Positions 30,583-40,759 are shown, numbered from the stretch's first letter. The stretch is DNA of 64,000 nt from Entamoeba invadens IP1 (GCF_000330505.1 NW_004440263.1:250619-314618); one strand, 5' to 3'. Translations and numbers: made by a program. The notes: generated by a model not told the origin, from the sequence alone.

Positions 30583-32188
30583 TTTTATTCTAAAATTCTT
30601 TTTACATCACTTATTCAAATAAAAGAGGCTTGTTTACACCTCACAAGGTTTACATATATTTAGAAGCAAATGGTTGTTAAATACTTGAAAAAAAATTTTT
30701 AAAAAGGTATGTTTTAAAATTAATTACATTTATCTTGTTATTGGTGTATCATCAGAAAGTCATACTGATTGAAAACGTTTTTCATTTGAAAAAGTTCAGT
30801 ATAATCAATGCTATTTTTCTTAATTTGGTAATCCTTGCGATTTTCCATGTTGAAAAAACTAAAAAGTAAAAGATTCGAGTGTAAAACAAGAAAAAACTTT
30901 TGCTACACGAAATACATTGCTTAATTGTTACTCAAAGTAAATGAAAAATGCTTTGAATTATACTAGTCGATGATCTATATTTGAAAAAATTGTATCTACG
31001 TCATTACTTTAAAAGATATTATGCATAATTAAACCAAAAAAATTTCATCATAACACACTTTTGAAAATTCCAATAATTATCATTGCGATAAAAATGACAA
31101 TTTGTTTATTTTCAACAGAACAAGTCATGAACTCAAATAATTGGTTTCAAAAACAAATTTCTAACCAATTGCTATAATATATAATTTGTTTTTCCATAAT
31201 TATACTATATTAAGTGTTATGAATACTTTTTGTTTTTAAATCATATTTTGTGTAAAGAAAAACCTGTTGAGAGGAATTTCTATTATATTATTGCCTTCAG
31301 AAACATTTGTTTAGTCAAAGATACTTTTTTCTCGTTATGTCAAACTATAATTATATCTTGATAAAATGTTTAATATAAACGTTATATAATATAGTTTAAT
31401 TAAATAATTGGTTATTAATAAGTTTATAATTGCATTCTTCATTTTTTTATTCAATGGTTGACATTTAGAATAACCGATTACATAATTATTTGCTTATTTA
31501 TAACTTTAAAACATGTTTTATACAATTTTTTTGTTGACTATAACTTTTGCTGTTGTAAATATAATATAATAAACTATATTGACATAGTAAACAATTGAGA
31601 ATAACTGACGAAACGCGATTCAATTAGTTCAACAGATTTTTAATATAGTAAATAATAATAACTAAAAATAATTGATTTATAGTATATCAATTATTATTAT
31701 ATTATAGTTATAATAGTTATTGATTATCAATCCATAATCAATAACTATTTTTATAGTTAATTTAATTAACTGTTCAATGGAAAAAGATTATTGTTGAAGT
31801 AACCATATATTCAGTCAGCTAACTAAACTTTAGTTGACTCACAAACATATTTTAGCTAACCAAATTATTATAAATGAATGGTTTTATTATAATTAAGAAA
31901 TATTTATATATAGAACAAAAAATAGTTTATAATTTAAACAATAAATAGTTACCAACAATTCGTAATTTACTATTTAATATTATTAATTTTTAACTAATAT
32001 AATAATTCTAATAATGTTATTTATTTAATAGTATTATTATTAGTATTAATTTAGATGTGAGTTCTTTCAATCATTTATAATTGGACTTTTTATAATAAAA
32101 AATAGTAAATAAATAGTACTACTACTATCAAAAATACTCAAACAATTACTTATTGAAGTGGTTCTGTTAACATTAAAAAAATAGTTGA
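30583..32188. other. 1.6 kb AT-rich intergenic DNA
   Basis: No ORF with coding character, no RNA gene and no paired inverted repeats could be recognised on either strand. Confidence 0.5.
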
Positions 32189-34639
32189 TTATACCCAAAA
32201 GACCCACCCCTCTTTACATTGACTTTTAAACTCACTCACTTTCTGGCTTTGGACACCGTGATAATAAGGATCATGTGCCCACACATAGTCTCCATCAAAC
32301 GAATTGACTGAAATAAAGTGTCCATATTTAGTCCATACTGGTGGACCCATTGAAGTTACAGCCAACCCTCCTGCGTTCACAAGTGTTCTCATTCTGTCCA
32401 TATTGCAGTGAACCGTTTCATAGTGTAGTCCATACTTCTTTGCAGCTGCTGGGAAGAGTGACCAGTACGTCCCCACATCGTCGTCTTTCCATCCATTGTT
32501 CATTGAAAAGTCCGAAATGACATTTGGCGTCACACTCCCATCAACCAACGTTGCTATCACCATAGCCATCGACGTTGGTCCGCACCCCCCGTTACACACA
32601 TTTTTGTTCTTATTTTTCGACCCGGAGTACATATGAGTGGCCCATCGACTGTCGCACTGTAAATAGAAGACCTCTTCGTAGCATCTATTTTGCGATTTAC
32701 AAACTGGGTGATTGGGAGAGTCCGCTACTCTGTTCGTAGTCATGTGAGTCAAATGGGGTGATCCTCCCTTTCCAGTTGAGGTTTGTGTTGTCATCCCAGT
32801 CAAAGACTCCAATTTTGATATTGTCTGTGGTCCAATTTCTCCATCTACCATTAAATTGTACTTCTTCTGAAACTGTTTGACGGCATTGACTGTATTTACA
32901 CCAGCATACCCGTCAGCCCCATCCGGTCCACAATTGTATCCAAGCTTTATAAGCATCTCTTGTGCATGTTTAACTTGTGCAGAGTACTTAGGTTGTGCGA
33001 CTTGAGTGTTTGCACTTGAACTATTTTTAGTCAAAGACTCCAATTTTGATATTGTCTGTGGTCCTACTTTTCCATCAACTGCAAGTCCATATTTCTGTTG
33101 GAACTGTTTGACGGCATTGACTGTGTTTGGACCAGCATATCCATCAGCACCATCTGGTCCACAATTATATCCCAATTTGATTAACATCTCTTGCGCATGT
33201 TTAACTTGTGCAGAGTACTGTTGACTCTGCGCACTCGGCTTTTGACTTGGATTTTGTGGAGTATTAGAACTTCCCGAAGAAGAAGTCATCGCCTCCAATT
33301 TTTTAATAGTGTTTGGTCCAATGATCCCATCGACAGTCAAGCCATTCTTCTGTTGAAAAGACTTTACTGCATTTGTTGTGTCTGGTCCCAATTTGCCATC
33401 AGCGCCTTTAGGTCCACAATTATATCCCAATTTAATTAACATCTCTTGCGCGTGTTTAGTCTGCGCAGAGTACGAAGTCGATGGTTTAGTAGCAAACCCT
33501 TCCGATGATGGTTTTCCATTAGATGTTCCACTGTTATTATTACTCGAACTTCCTCCAGTCTTACTCTCTAATTTCTTTATAGTTTGTGGCCCCGCTTTGC
33601 CATCAACTTGAAGTCCATTGTCGCCTTGGAACTTCTTTATAGCATTTGTTGTGTCTGGTCCTAATTTACCATCAGCACCTTTGGGTCCACAGTTGTATCC
33701 CAATTTAATTAACATTTGTTGGACGTGTTTTGTTTGTGCGGAGTAAGTGTAAGTCGTTTTGTTCTTGTCATTATTCTTGTCTTGAGTCTTTTTGTCTTTC
33801 TTCTCTTTTTTGTCTTTTAAGTCTTTTCGTCGGGCTTCGCGCTTGTCTTTTCTTTGATCTTTACGTTTGTTTTTGCGCTCTTTTTTACGCTTCTCTTTTT
33901 GGGCTTGTGCTTTCTGTTTTCTCTTTTGAAGTTTGTCCTTGCGCTGTGTCTTCTTCTTCTCTCGTTTGTCTTTAAGTTTGTCTTTCTTGGACTTTATAGC
34001 GTCTTTCTTTCCTTTAACCTTCTCTTGTAATTTCTTAAGAGTCATTGTATCGACTTTTCCAGTCACACGAAGGCCATTTTGACTTTGAAAACTCTTGAGA
34101 GCAGATCCCGCCTTTTCTCCATTCTTCCCACAGATAAATCCAAGTTTTTCAAGCATCTGCTGCACTGATTTAGACACTTTTGAAGGTGTTTCCTTCTTTT
34201 TTAATTGAGACAATTTCTCTCTTTTGGATTTCGCAGTGTTTTTCTTTAAATTGTTTTGCTTTTTGAAAGGAACTCTGATCTTCTGGTTCTTAGGTTTCAC
34301 AGGTTTGTTGACGAGTTTCTTTCTTTTTTGAACGGGTTTTTTCGGCGCTGGAAGTTTCCTCTTCTTTGGTAATGCTTTTTTCTTGGGAGACCTTTTGGGA
34401 GCTTTCTTTGGAACACGTTTCGGAGAACTGTTTGTCAAAGCCTGGAGTTTAGACACTGTACTCGGCCCAGCTCGCCCATCCACAGAAAGTCCATTGTCAC
34501 CTTGAAATTTTTTAATTGCATCTTTCAAGTTTTTAGTGTTGTACCCAAGCTGATTTAACATCTGTTTCACACTTGTGGATCGCCCTGAGTCTGTTCCAAG
34601 GAATAAAGTGCTGAGAACAACTATCAGCAGTAGTTTCAT
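32189..34639 (-). CDS. Secreted protein with six peptidoglycan-binding modules and a C39-like peptidase domain
   Basis: The 816-residue product starts at the ATG at 34639 with a signal peptide (MKLLLIVVLSTLFLGTDS). Six PG_binding_1-type modules follow (near 22-68, 160-207, 303-355, 393-445, 477-529 and 556-608), each with the pattern QMLxxLGY...ALKxFQxxNGLxVDGxxGPxTxxKL. Modules 1-2 and 2-3 are joined by long Lys/Arg-rich linkers; later linkers are Ser/Asn/Gln-rich. The C-terminal 170 residues look like a C39-family (C39_2) cysteine peptidase: FYLQCDSRWA, the catalytic-type GGCGPTSMAMV (Cys near 685), GHFISVNSF with the His, and AHDPYYHG with the Asp. Such an architecture is typical of bacteria, so it was probably acquired by transfer. 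An amoeba could use it against wall peptides of ingested bacteria; the peptidase substrate is inferred. Four of the six modules contain a conserved Cys after LGY. Confidence 0.85.
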   Translation of the reverse strand: MKLLLIVVLSTLFLGTDSGRSTSVKQMLNQLGYNTKNLKDAIKKFQGDNGLSVDGRAGPSTVSKLQALTNSSPKRVPKKAPKRSPKKKALPKKRKLPAPKKPVQKRKKLVNKPVKPKNQKIRVPFKKQNNLKKNTAKSKREKLSQLKKKETPSKVSKSVQQMLEKLGFICGKNGEKAGSALKSFQSQNGLRVTGKVDTMTLKKLQEKVKGKKDAIKSKKDKLKDKREKKKTQRKDKLQKRKQKAQAQKEKRKKERKNKRKDQRKDKREARRKDLKDKKEKKDKKTQDKNNDKNKTTYTYSAQTKHVQQMLIKLGYNCGPKGADGKLGPDTTNAIKKFQGDNGLQVDGKAGPQTIKKLESKTGGSSSNNNSGTSNGKPSSEGFATKPSTSYSAQTKHAQEMLIKLGYNCGPKGADGKLGPDTTNAVKSFQQKNGLTVDGIIGPNTIKKLEAMTSSSGSSNTPQNPSQKPSAQSQQYSAQVKHAQEMLIKLGYNCGPDGADGYAGPNTVNAVKQFQQKYGLAVDGKVGPQTISKLESLTKNSSSANTQVAQPKYSAQVKHAQEMLIKLGYNCGPDGADGYAGVNTVNAVKQFQKKYNLMVDGEIGPQTISKLESLTGMTTQTSTGKGGSPHLTHMTTNRVADSPNHPVCKSQNRCYEEVFYLQCDSRWATHMYSGSKNKNKNVCNGGCGPTSMAMVIATLVDGSVTPNVISDFSMNNGWKDDDVGTYWSLFPAAAKKYGLHYETVHCNMDRMRTLVNAGGLAVTSMGPPVWTKYGHFISVNSFDGDYVWAHDPYYHGVQSQKVSEFKSQCKEGWVFWV

Positions 34640-35250
34640 AATATAAACCTTTAAAGATGCTGGCTTCGAATCAAATGGAAAAACACTGTGGTGGCCACCA
34701 TCATGTTAAGATTATTACTTATATGCCATTTTATTACTGCAAATAACATTGAAATTTGCAATTCAATTGATGTATTAAAAAAGCTTGATTCAGTTTTAAT
34801 GAATTGTTTTCTTTTCATGGGTTAGTTGGACAAAACGGATTAGGAAATCTATTTGAATTTTGGTGTCGTATATAAAAGATGATGGTATTTCTTGATGTTT
34901 TGATGAATGAGAACAAACAAGAAAATTCCAATTATTTCAATTTTGTATTTCACTTTTTGTGTTACCAATAGATCATTTTGTAAGTTTTTTTATCAATTAT
35001 TACAATTAATAGTATTATATTAATAAAATAATTAACTTTTTATTTAATATTTTGTTTTCAAATTGATTTTTAGCAAAAGTTAATATTTGGTTACTGTTTT
35101 CAAAAATGAGTAAAGAAAACTATCAAAGCTAAACAAATAATTAAAAACAATAATTAACAATATTATAATTTAAATAATTAATTGTTTAGAATTTGTTTTA
35201 TAACAAAACAATTAATTTTTTTTTAATTCAATTCTTTTTCAAAAATGTAA
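34640..35250. other. AT-rich intergenic DNA
   Basis: A TTTAAAGG box on the minus strand lies about 15-25 bases upstream of the PG-binding gene. The rest is AT-rich with no feature. Confidence 0.5.
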
Positions 35251-35879
35251 AGAGAAAGGACGGACATGGGGACGAAGGACGGGAATATAGGCCGAAGGAC
35301 GTCCTTTGTGGTTTAGGGACGTCCTCCCGCTATAAAGGACGTCCTCCCTGTGTATATGGTGTCCTTTCTATTATTTTCGTGTCCGCGGCATTTTTAAAAC
35401 TATATAATGAGTTATAATATTACTATGAATTTACTATTATAAAATATAATTATTTCAAAAATAAATTTAATCAAAGACAAATTTTAAACAACAAGTAATT
35501 TCGTTATAAATTAATGGTTTTTATAAAAAATGCAAATTTAATTAGTTTTTCAAAGAAAACCGAATGGTAAAATGAAAAAAAATATATAATTATTATAAAC
35601 CATTAATTTATAACAAAATTACTTGTTAAATAGTTTTTGTCTTTGAATTAATTTATTTTTGGAAATTATTATATTTTTTGATTGTATATTTATAATAAAA
35701 ATATACTTCGTTATATAGTTTCGATAATGAATAAAAAATGCCGCGGACACGAAAATAATAGAAAGGACACCATATACACAGGGAGGACGCCCTTTATAGC
35801 GGGAGGACATCCCTAAACCACAAAGGACGTCCTTCGGCCTATATTCCCGTCCTTCGTCCCCATGTCCATCCTTTCTCTT
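35251..35879. mobile_element. Fold-back element built on 20-bp phased GGACGTCC units
   Basis: Two arms (about 35251-35530 and 35590-35879) are long inverted copies of each other with few differences, separated by roughly 60 bases, so the whole could fold into one hairpin. Each outer arm half is G/C-rich. On the left arm GGAC recurs at exact 20-base steps (35277, 35297, 35317, 35337) with TGGTGTCC at 35357; three of these are the palindrome GGACGTCC. The inner parts are AT-rich. Short frames on both strands encode the same peptide (SSRYKGRPPCVYGVLSII) simply because the arms mirror each other, so they are not genes. No clear target duplication was found. Confidence 0.8.
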
Positions 35880-36288
35880 AATAGAAATAAATAATAAAAT
35901 TAAATTGAAAAAATAAATAAGTCATAATGAGTTTTTGTGCATTTTTTGTATTTTATTTGATTTTATAATTTGTTAATTTAAAAGTTACAATTTTCTAGTT
36001 TTATTAAAAAAAAATATTCATTTGTATTCTTAATAAATTAATAAATAATATATTGAAAAATTGAGACTAAACTATTAACTTATTTAAAATAATAAATAAT
36101 AATAATATTTTACCAGTAAAAATTTTGTTATTAATAATAGTTTACAAAACAATAAAAACTTAACAAACAAATGTTATAGAAATTAGCTATAAAACTCGAC
36201 TTTTAGACATCTTAACTTTTCAACATTCTCAAAAATAACACAATCAATTATTATGTACCTGTTTTACTTAAAGATCTGAAATATATCA
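35880..36288. other. AT-rich intergenic DNA
   Basis: Upstream region of the metallo-beta-lactamase gene. No other feature seen. Confidence 0.5.
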
Positions 36289-36933
36289 ATGTCCTCCAAC
36301 TTTGTATATTCCCTAAATCCAACAGGCATTTTTATGGCTAATAACATCGTTCTTGGAGACCTTTCATCGAAGACGTACATTTTAATCGACTGTGGTGGAG
36401 ATATCACACCAGCAATGAACTTTGTTCGCAGCAAAGGCCTTCAGACGTGCACTGAAATTGTGTGTACACACGGACATATCGACCACGTTGCTGGCCTTCA
36501 ACAAGCAGTCAACATCACTCGCGCACCAATATCAATTCATACAGAAGACCGTCAACTGTATAACATAGCGCCGGTTCAGGGAATGCTCTTCGGTATACAA
36601 CTCCAGCCACTCCCTCCACCCACTCGACTCTTGGAAGACCAAGACAGAATTTATGTTGGAAATTACGAGGGGGTTGTTAAACACACCCCAGGACACTCCC
36701 CCGGCAGCATTTGTATTGAATTTGAGGAACTTGGAATTTTAATCACAGGAGACACTTTATTCTCTGGTACCGTTGGAAACACTACATTACCAGGAGGAGA
36801 CCCAGCTAAACTCAAAATGAGTGTTTTAAGCATTTTGAATAACACACCAGAGAACACTGTTGTGATGCCGGGGCATGGTGGGTTGACTTCAATTAAAAGA
36901 GAGAAGCAGACAAATACAATTTATTACATGTGA
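36289..36933 (+). CDS. Metallo-beta-lactamase-fold hydrolase (glyoxalase II-like)
   Basis: The 214-residue product has the MBL metal-binding motifs in order: CTHGHIDHVAG (HxHxDH, residues about 60-70), HTPGHSPGS with the third-site His (about 130-138), ITGDTLF with the bridging Asp (about 152-158), and VVMPGHGG with the last His (about 192-198). The short length and the HTPGHSPGS and GDTLF forms place it with the small YcbL/glyoxalase-II-like hydrolases, which cleave thioesters of the S-lactoylglutathione type. Entamoeba lacks glutathione, so the substrate may differ. The ATG at 36289 starts right before the first beta-strand. No signal peptide, hence cytosolic. No intron. Confidence 0.9.
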   Translation: MSSNFVYSLNPTGIFMANNIVLGDLSSKTYILIDCGGDITPAMNFVRSKGLQTCTEIVCTHGHIDHVAGLQQAVNITRAPISIHTEDRQLYNIAPVQGMLFGIQLQPLPPPTRLLEDQDRIYVGNYEGVVKHTPGHSPGSICIEFEELGILITGDTLFSGTVGNTTLPGGDPAKLKMSVLSILNNTPENTVVMPGHGGLTSIKREKQTNTIYYM

Positions 36934-36970
36934 AACATTTCTTTTGTTTTTGTGTTAAAAAAATAAAAAT

Positions 36971-37047
36971 CGAATACCAGTGGAGTCGAACCACTGACCT
37001 TCTCTGGAAGATTGAAAAGAGTTACACTGCCGTTGTGTTAGGTATTC
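36971..37047 (-). tRNA. tRNA gene with five extra bases in the anticodon arm (anticodon uncertain)
   Basis: On the minus strand the 77 bases fold with a perfect 7-bp acceptor stem (GAATACC/GGTATTC), a 4-bp D stem (ACAC/GTGT), and a perfect T arm (AGTGG TTCGACT CCACT) that includes a consensus B box GGTTCGACTCC. A T-rich run (ATTTTTATTTTTTT) follows, a good RNA polymerase III terminator. The anticodon arm has a 4-bp stem CTCT/AGAG around 12 rather than 7 bases (TTTCAATCTTCC). If a 5-base intron sits after base 37, the anticodon would be UCA, which reads UGA; a Trp-like CCA appears only in another register. It may also be degenerate. Confidence 0.75.
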
Positions 37048-38065
37048 ATCTTTTAGAAGTTGGTGGTGGTGTGTAACTTAATTAATTAATTTAACTATTT
37101 TAATACTAATGAACTTAAAAAAATAAAACCAAATTTTTATAGTTTTATTATAATAATTTAATTATATGATTATTACAGTTAATTAAAGTGGTTAAATTAG
37201 TTGTTTTATTAATAATATATAATATTATACCTGTCTCAAATTATAATATTATATTATTTAGTTATTATTAAAAATCCTGATTTAATTAATTATTAATAAC
37301 AATAGTTTTTCATATTACATAAAAATTTATTAATATTGTTTAGTTGTTTAATTATTGAATAGTAAACTATTCTAATTTAAATAATTGTTGTAAAGCACTT
37401 TTAACACTATAATAAACCCCCTTAACAATTGACATGTTATTCCTTTTTAGCTATTGTAATGTTATGCAAATAATAACCTTGTAAAAAAACGGAAAATATA
37501 TAATAAACTCGCAATTTCCTGAATTTTACACAATTTGAATAGTGTTCAATGTTAATTAAGGTGTTAATAATAAATTTTTAGCACAAATTACACAAAATAT
37601 TGGGAAAAACAGCTAATTAGAACTAAGACACATTTTTATTATTGTGGCTTTATACAAATCTTCAAAATATATCTTTTCAATAAGAGTTCGAGTCGATTGA
37701 AAAGACAACAATTGTGAATAGCCTTAATTTAGTATATTTTTTGAATATAAACTATTCTAAAATAATTACACCTTTTACTCAGAGACCAAATTACACTCAG
37801 GCCTTTATCATTTTCTATATTTCTTCCTGTTTTTATTTGAATAATAAGGCATTTTGACATTTAAAGACCCATGTTCAATACAAATTTGGGAATAGTTCTT
37901 GTTGATTCCGTGTTGACCACCAAACAACTAAATGAAAAATCAGTGACTATAATAAAATCATTTTCACAGGAATATATCGAAACGAATTCCCAAAATTGAC
38001 TCACATCTCTTCAATTCTTTGATAACGAACAATTTTTAAGAAACTTAAAAACATACACAAAACAG
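37048..38065. other. AT-rich intergenic DNA
   Basis: About 1 kb with no gene recognised between the tRNA and the Rab gene. Confidence 0.5.
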
Positions 38066-38772
38066 ATGTCTAAGAACTCAACATACAACCCACCAATGAA
38101 AATGATTACTTTAGGTGACTCTGGTGTTGGGAAGACGTGCATTTTGAGTCGATTTGTGAATGGAGTTTTTGATAATAAAATAGTCGCGACCACTGGTGTA
38201 GATGCCTTTAGTAAAGTTTGTTCCGAAGAACTCATAAATACGAAATTTTCAATTCATCGACTTATCACCAGAAAGTAACTGTCGACCAAATTACTTACAG
38301 TGTCCAAGTGTACGACACAAGTTTGTATTCTTTTTAACACATCACAGTGAGTTCACCGCAAGTGGGACAAGAGAAGTTCAGGAGTGGGATAGACAGTTAT
38401 TACAGAGGGTGTAATGGGGCCTTGTTTGTGTATGACATCACCATGCCGTCGTCATTCAAAGCCGTCGAAGAGTGGGTGAATACTATGAAGCAAAAAGGAG
38501 ACGCCACCACTTCATTTGTTCTTGTTGGGAACAAAGAGGACTTAGCCACAAACAGAATGGTAAGCATCGAAGAAGGCCAAGAACTCGCCAAAAAAATCGG
38601 ATGTCCATACATCGAGTGCTCCGCACTCACTGGAACAAAAATCGAAGACATCTTCACGACTCTTATTAGAGACGCCGCACCGAATATGGAAAAGGCCGAC
38701 GCACAACTTAAGAAACTTCGAGTCTCAATATCTCAGACAAAAACGACTTCGGAAGGGTCTTCTTGCTGCTAA
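38066..38772 (+). CDS. Rab-type small GTPase (three exons)
   Basis: Rab GTPases direct vesicle traffic. Exon 1 (38066-38215) holds the P-loop LGDSGVGKT. Intron 1 (38216-38271, 56 nt) starts GTTTGT. Exon 2 (38272-38320) gives VTVDQITYSVQVYDT, the strand before switch II. Intron 2 starts GTTTGT at 38321 and ends either at 38347 (CAG, 27 nt) or 38362 (AAG, 42 nt); both keep the frame. The 42-nt choice yields DTMGQEKF, closest to the family DTAGQEKF, and a 202-residue protein; the 27-nt choice inserts five residues and seems too short an intron. Exon 3 has YYRGCNGALFVYDIT, VGNKED and ECSALTG, and ends in Cys-Cys for double geranylgeranylation. The usual Ala of DTAGQ is replaced, which may alter GTP hydrolysis. 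Confidence 0.88.
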
Positions 38773-38890
38773 GTTCACTTTTTCTTCAATGTTTTTGTGT
38801 TTGTCGGTGAAGATAAATAATGTTAAAAAAAATTAATGACACGTGAGAATGAAAATGACTAAGATAGTGTGTGAATTAATTGATTTTGAA

Positions 38891-39328
38891 TTAAATGGTA
38901 ATTACAATGATCACTAAGATAACCGCAACTGTGAAGAGCACAAGCGAAACAAATGAAAGTATTCTATATCGCCTGTTACGAGTCTTGAAAAGTAGTGCAA
39001 AACTGATGATCCAAGGTAATATAAAAATGAAGCCGAGGATGAAAAAGAGGAGAATTTGGTTGTTTGTCCTCTCCTCATGCAGTTCGTTCGGATTTACTTT
39101 TTCTTCTGTGTATTTTGATCCGCTCCAAACGTTGGAAGATGTGACGTGACTTTGTTGTATTTGAGGAGTTGTTTGTTTTTGATAAGAACTCTGAATGGTT
39201 GATTGTTGTGGAGTATACTGCCCATAATTAGGGCAGCTTGGGTCTTCATAAGGTGGTGGTAACAGGTCTTGTTGGTAAACATTGTTCTGATGGATAAGTT
39301 GGCTCTTCTCGTTCTCCATAGTGTTCAT
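38891..39328 (-). CDS. Two-TM protein with proline-rich PPPY N-terminus
   Basis: The 145-residue product starts at the ATG at 39328. The first 85 residues are hydrophilic, Gln/Pro/Ser-rich, with LLPPPYEDP, a PY motif that WW-domain ubiquitin ligases of the Nedd4 type bind. Two membrane helices follow (ILLFFILGFIFILPWIISFALLF and ILSFVSLVLFTVAVILVIIVI) with a short basic loop RNRRYR between them. No catalytic motif is visible. I infer an adaptor or sorting membrane protein with a cytosolic N-terminus; a PY-motif adaptor of Nedd4-like ligases is a possible role. The gene is convergent with the Rab gene just upstream in coordinate. Base use is normal for coding here. Confidence 0.7.
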   Translation of the reverse strand: MNTMENEKSQLIHQNNVYQQDLLPPPYEDPSCPNYGQYTPQQSTIQSSYQKQTTPQIQQSHVTSSNVWSGSKYTEEKVNPNELHEERTNNQILLFFILGFIFILPWIISFALLFKTRNRRYRILSFVSLVLFTVAVILVIIVITI

Positions 39329-39610
39329 TTGTTGGCAGTCTATTGTTATTAAGTTGCCCTTTCTATTTTAATCAATGTTTTGTTCTTTTATACATTTGAA
39401 AAGTTCTAACTCGACTGTTTCAATACATGGGCAGTGAACTTCCCGATTGTAGTGAGTGTTCTAATCTGTTATATTACAACTTTTTCTTTGTAAAAGTAAC
39501 AAGTGTTTTTTCATTCAAATACGAAAAAATCAGTTCGATTGGAACTTTAAAGAGGATAAAAAAACAAATCTTATTATATGTAATATAACAAACTATAAAT
39601 ATAGAAATTG

Positions 39611-40759
39611 TTACTCAGTTACTAAAGTGTTTCCTCTAAAGCGTTTGATCACATATTTAATTCCATGAGCCTCAAGCATTGGCACCAAACACTTTACAAC
39701 ATCATCACCACCAACTTTGAAAACTGGCAAGACAACCCTTTGAACTTTTCCATTGTTTTTAACACCATATTTTAAATGTGTTTGAACTATAGCGTCACAC
39801 ACTTGTTGAATTGGATTGCCAAAGACACCATTACCTATTAATGTAAGGACTATGGTCTTTCGTTGGTTACGAATGGCAGTCAAATAAGTTCCCTCATAGT
39901 CGGCTTTGAGAATGGAACACATTAAAATCGGGTACTGCTCTATTACAGGCCAATTGAGAGCCCCACCTCCTTGTCTTACATTAATTCCAGCACAAAAGAC
40001 TTGATCAATCAAATTCCGCTTGTTCTTGGGAACGACTCGCATCTTCCGAACTTCCCAGACAAAGGCGACTTCGGCGTCTGTTTGGACGCCAACTTTGATT
40101 TTTCCATCATCAAAAGTTGTGATGTCTAAAGGGAGTGATAAGTGCGGATACCCATTTTCGACGTGAAAGAGATGATCTAAGTCACCTAACATCTCAAGTT
40201 GCTTCTCTTTGGTTTGCCCCCACGTTCTATCGTTTGTTGTTGGGTCATAGAAAGGGAAGTGCACTCTAAATATGGCAGAAGCGGGTGCACCAAGTGATGC
40301 GGAGGGGCCTTGTGTGTGGTCATAGATGTATTCCGTTGTGAAATTTTTTAAGTCTGGGGGACTTGCCTCGTTGACTGCCTCCACTGCATTAAAATTTGAA
40401 GCGACTTGAAACACAGCGTTGTTGTATTGTGGATCTGCTTGAAGGTAACAGACGTCGACTTGACTTCTGGAAGCCAAATCTTCGCGAATTAATATTTCAA
40501 AGACACACGGAGTTATTGAAAGTGTTTTTTTCGATGTTTGGAACTTTAAATTGGAAATCGAAATGAGTTCAAAACTTCCAGAAGATATCACTGAAGTTGT
40601 TTCAGTGTTAATAATTGAATACATTGGTGTGTTAAATGCACTGTTACCATTTTCTTGAATATGGAGAGATTTTTCCTTTCGAAATTCCTCTTCATAAACA
40701 CCACAAGTGTACTTAAACCACTCGGTGTCTGTTATATACTCTTCACTCGCTGTTGACAT
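39611..40759 (-). CDS. Macro-domain-like protein of unknown function
   Basis: The 382-residue product starts at the ATG at 40759. A stretch FQVASNFNAVEAVNEASPPDL followed by YIYDHTQGPSASLGAPASAIFRVHF, and near the end VLTLIGNGVFGNPIQQVCDAIVQTH, resemble a family of macro-like domain proteins in which Gln-Val-Ala-Ser-Asn-Phe-Asn and the Thr-Gly/Thr-Gln-Gly-Pro-x-x-Ala-x-x-x loop surround a nucleotide-like pocket. I recall this from family patterns, not from a search. The first 100 residues are a separate N-terminal part. No signal peptide, so cytosolic. An ADP-ribose-binding or hydrolysing role is possible but unproven. Confidence 0.55.
   Translation of the reverse strand: MSTASEEYITDTEWFKYTCGVYEEEFRKEKSLHIQENGNSAFNTPMYSIINTETTSVISSGSFELISISNLKFQTSKKTLSITPCVFEILIREDLASRSQVDVCYLQADPQYNNAVFQVASNFNAVEAVNEASPPDLKNFTTEYIYDHTQGPSASLGAPASAIFRVHFPFYDPTTNDRTWGQTKEKQLEMLGDLDHLFHVENGYPHLSLPLDITTFDDGKIKVGVQTDAEVAFVWEVRKMRVVPKNKRNLIDQVFCAGINVRQGGGALNWPVIEQYPILMCSILKADYEGTYLTAIRNQRKTIVLTLIGNGVFGNPIQQVCDAIVQTHLKYGVKNNGKVQRVVLPVFKVGGDDVVKCLVPMLEAHGIKYVIKRFRGNTLVTE

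Noticed and set aside
35193..35810. Two ORFs encoding the same peptide (SSRYKGRPPCVYGVLSII)
   Set aside because: They lie in mirrored arms of the fold-back element on opposite strands. The identity follows from the inverted repeat, not from coding.
36971..37047. Selenocysteine tRNA because of the possible UCA anticodon
   Set aside because: A selenocysteine tRNA would have a longer acceptor/T domain and a long variable arm. This one is of ordinary type I shape, and Entamoeba is not known to use selenocysteine.
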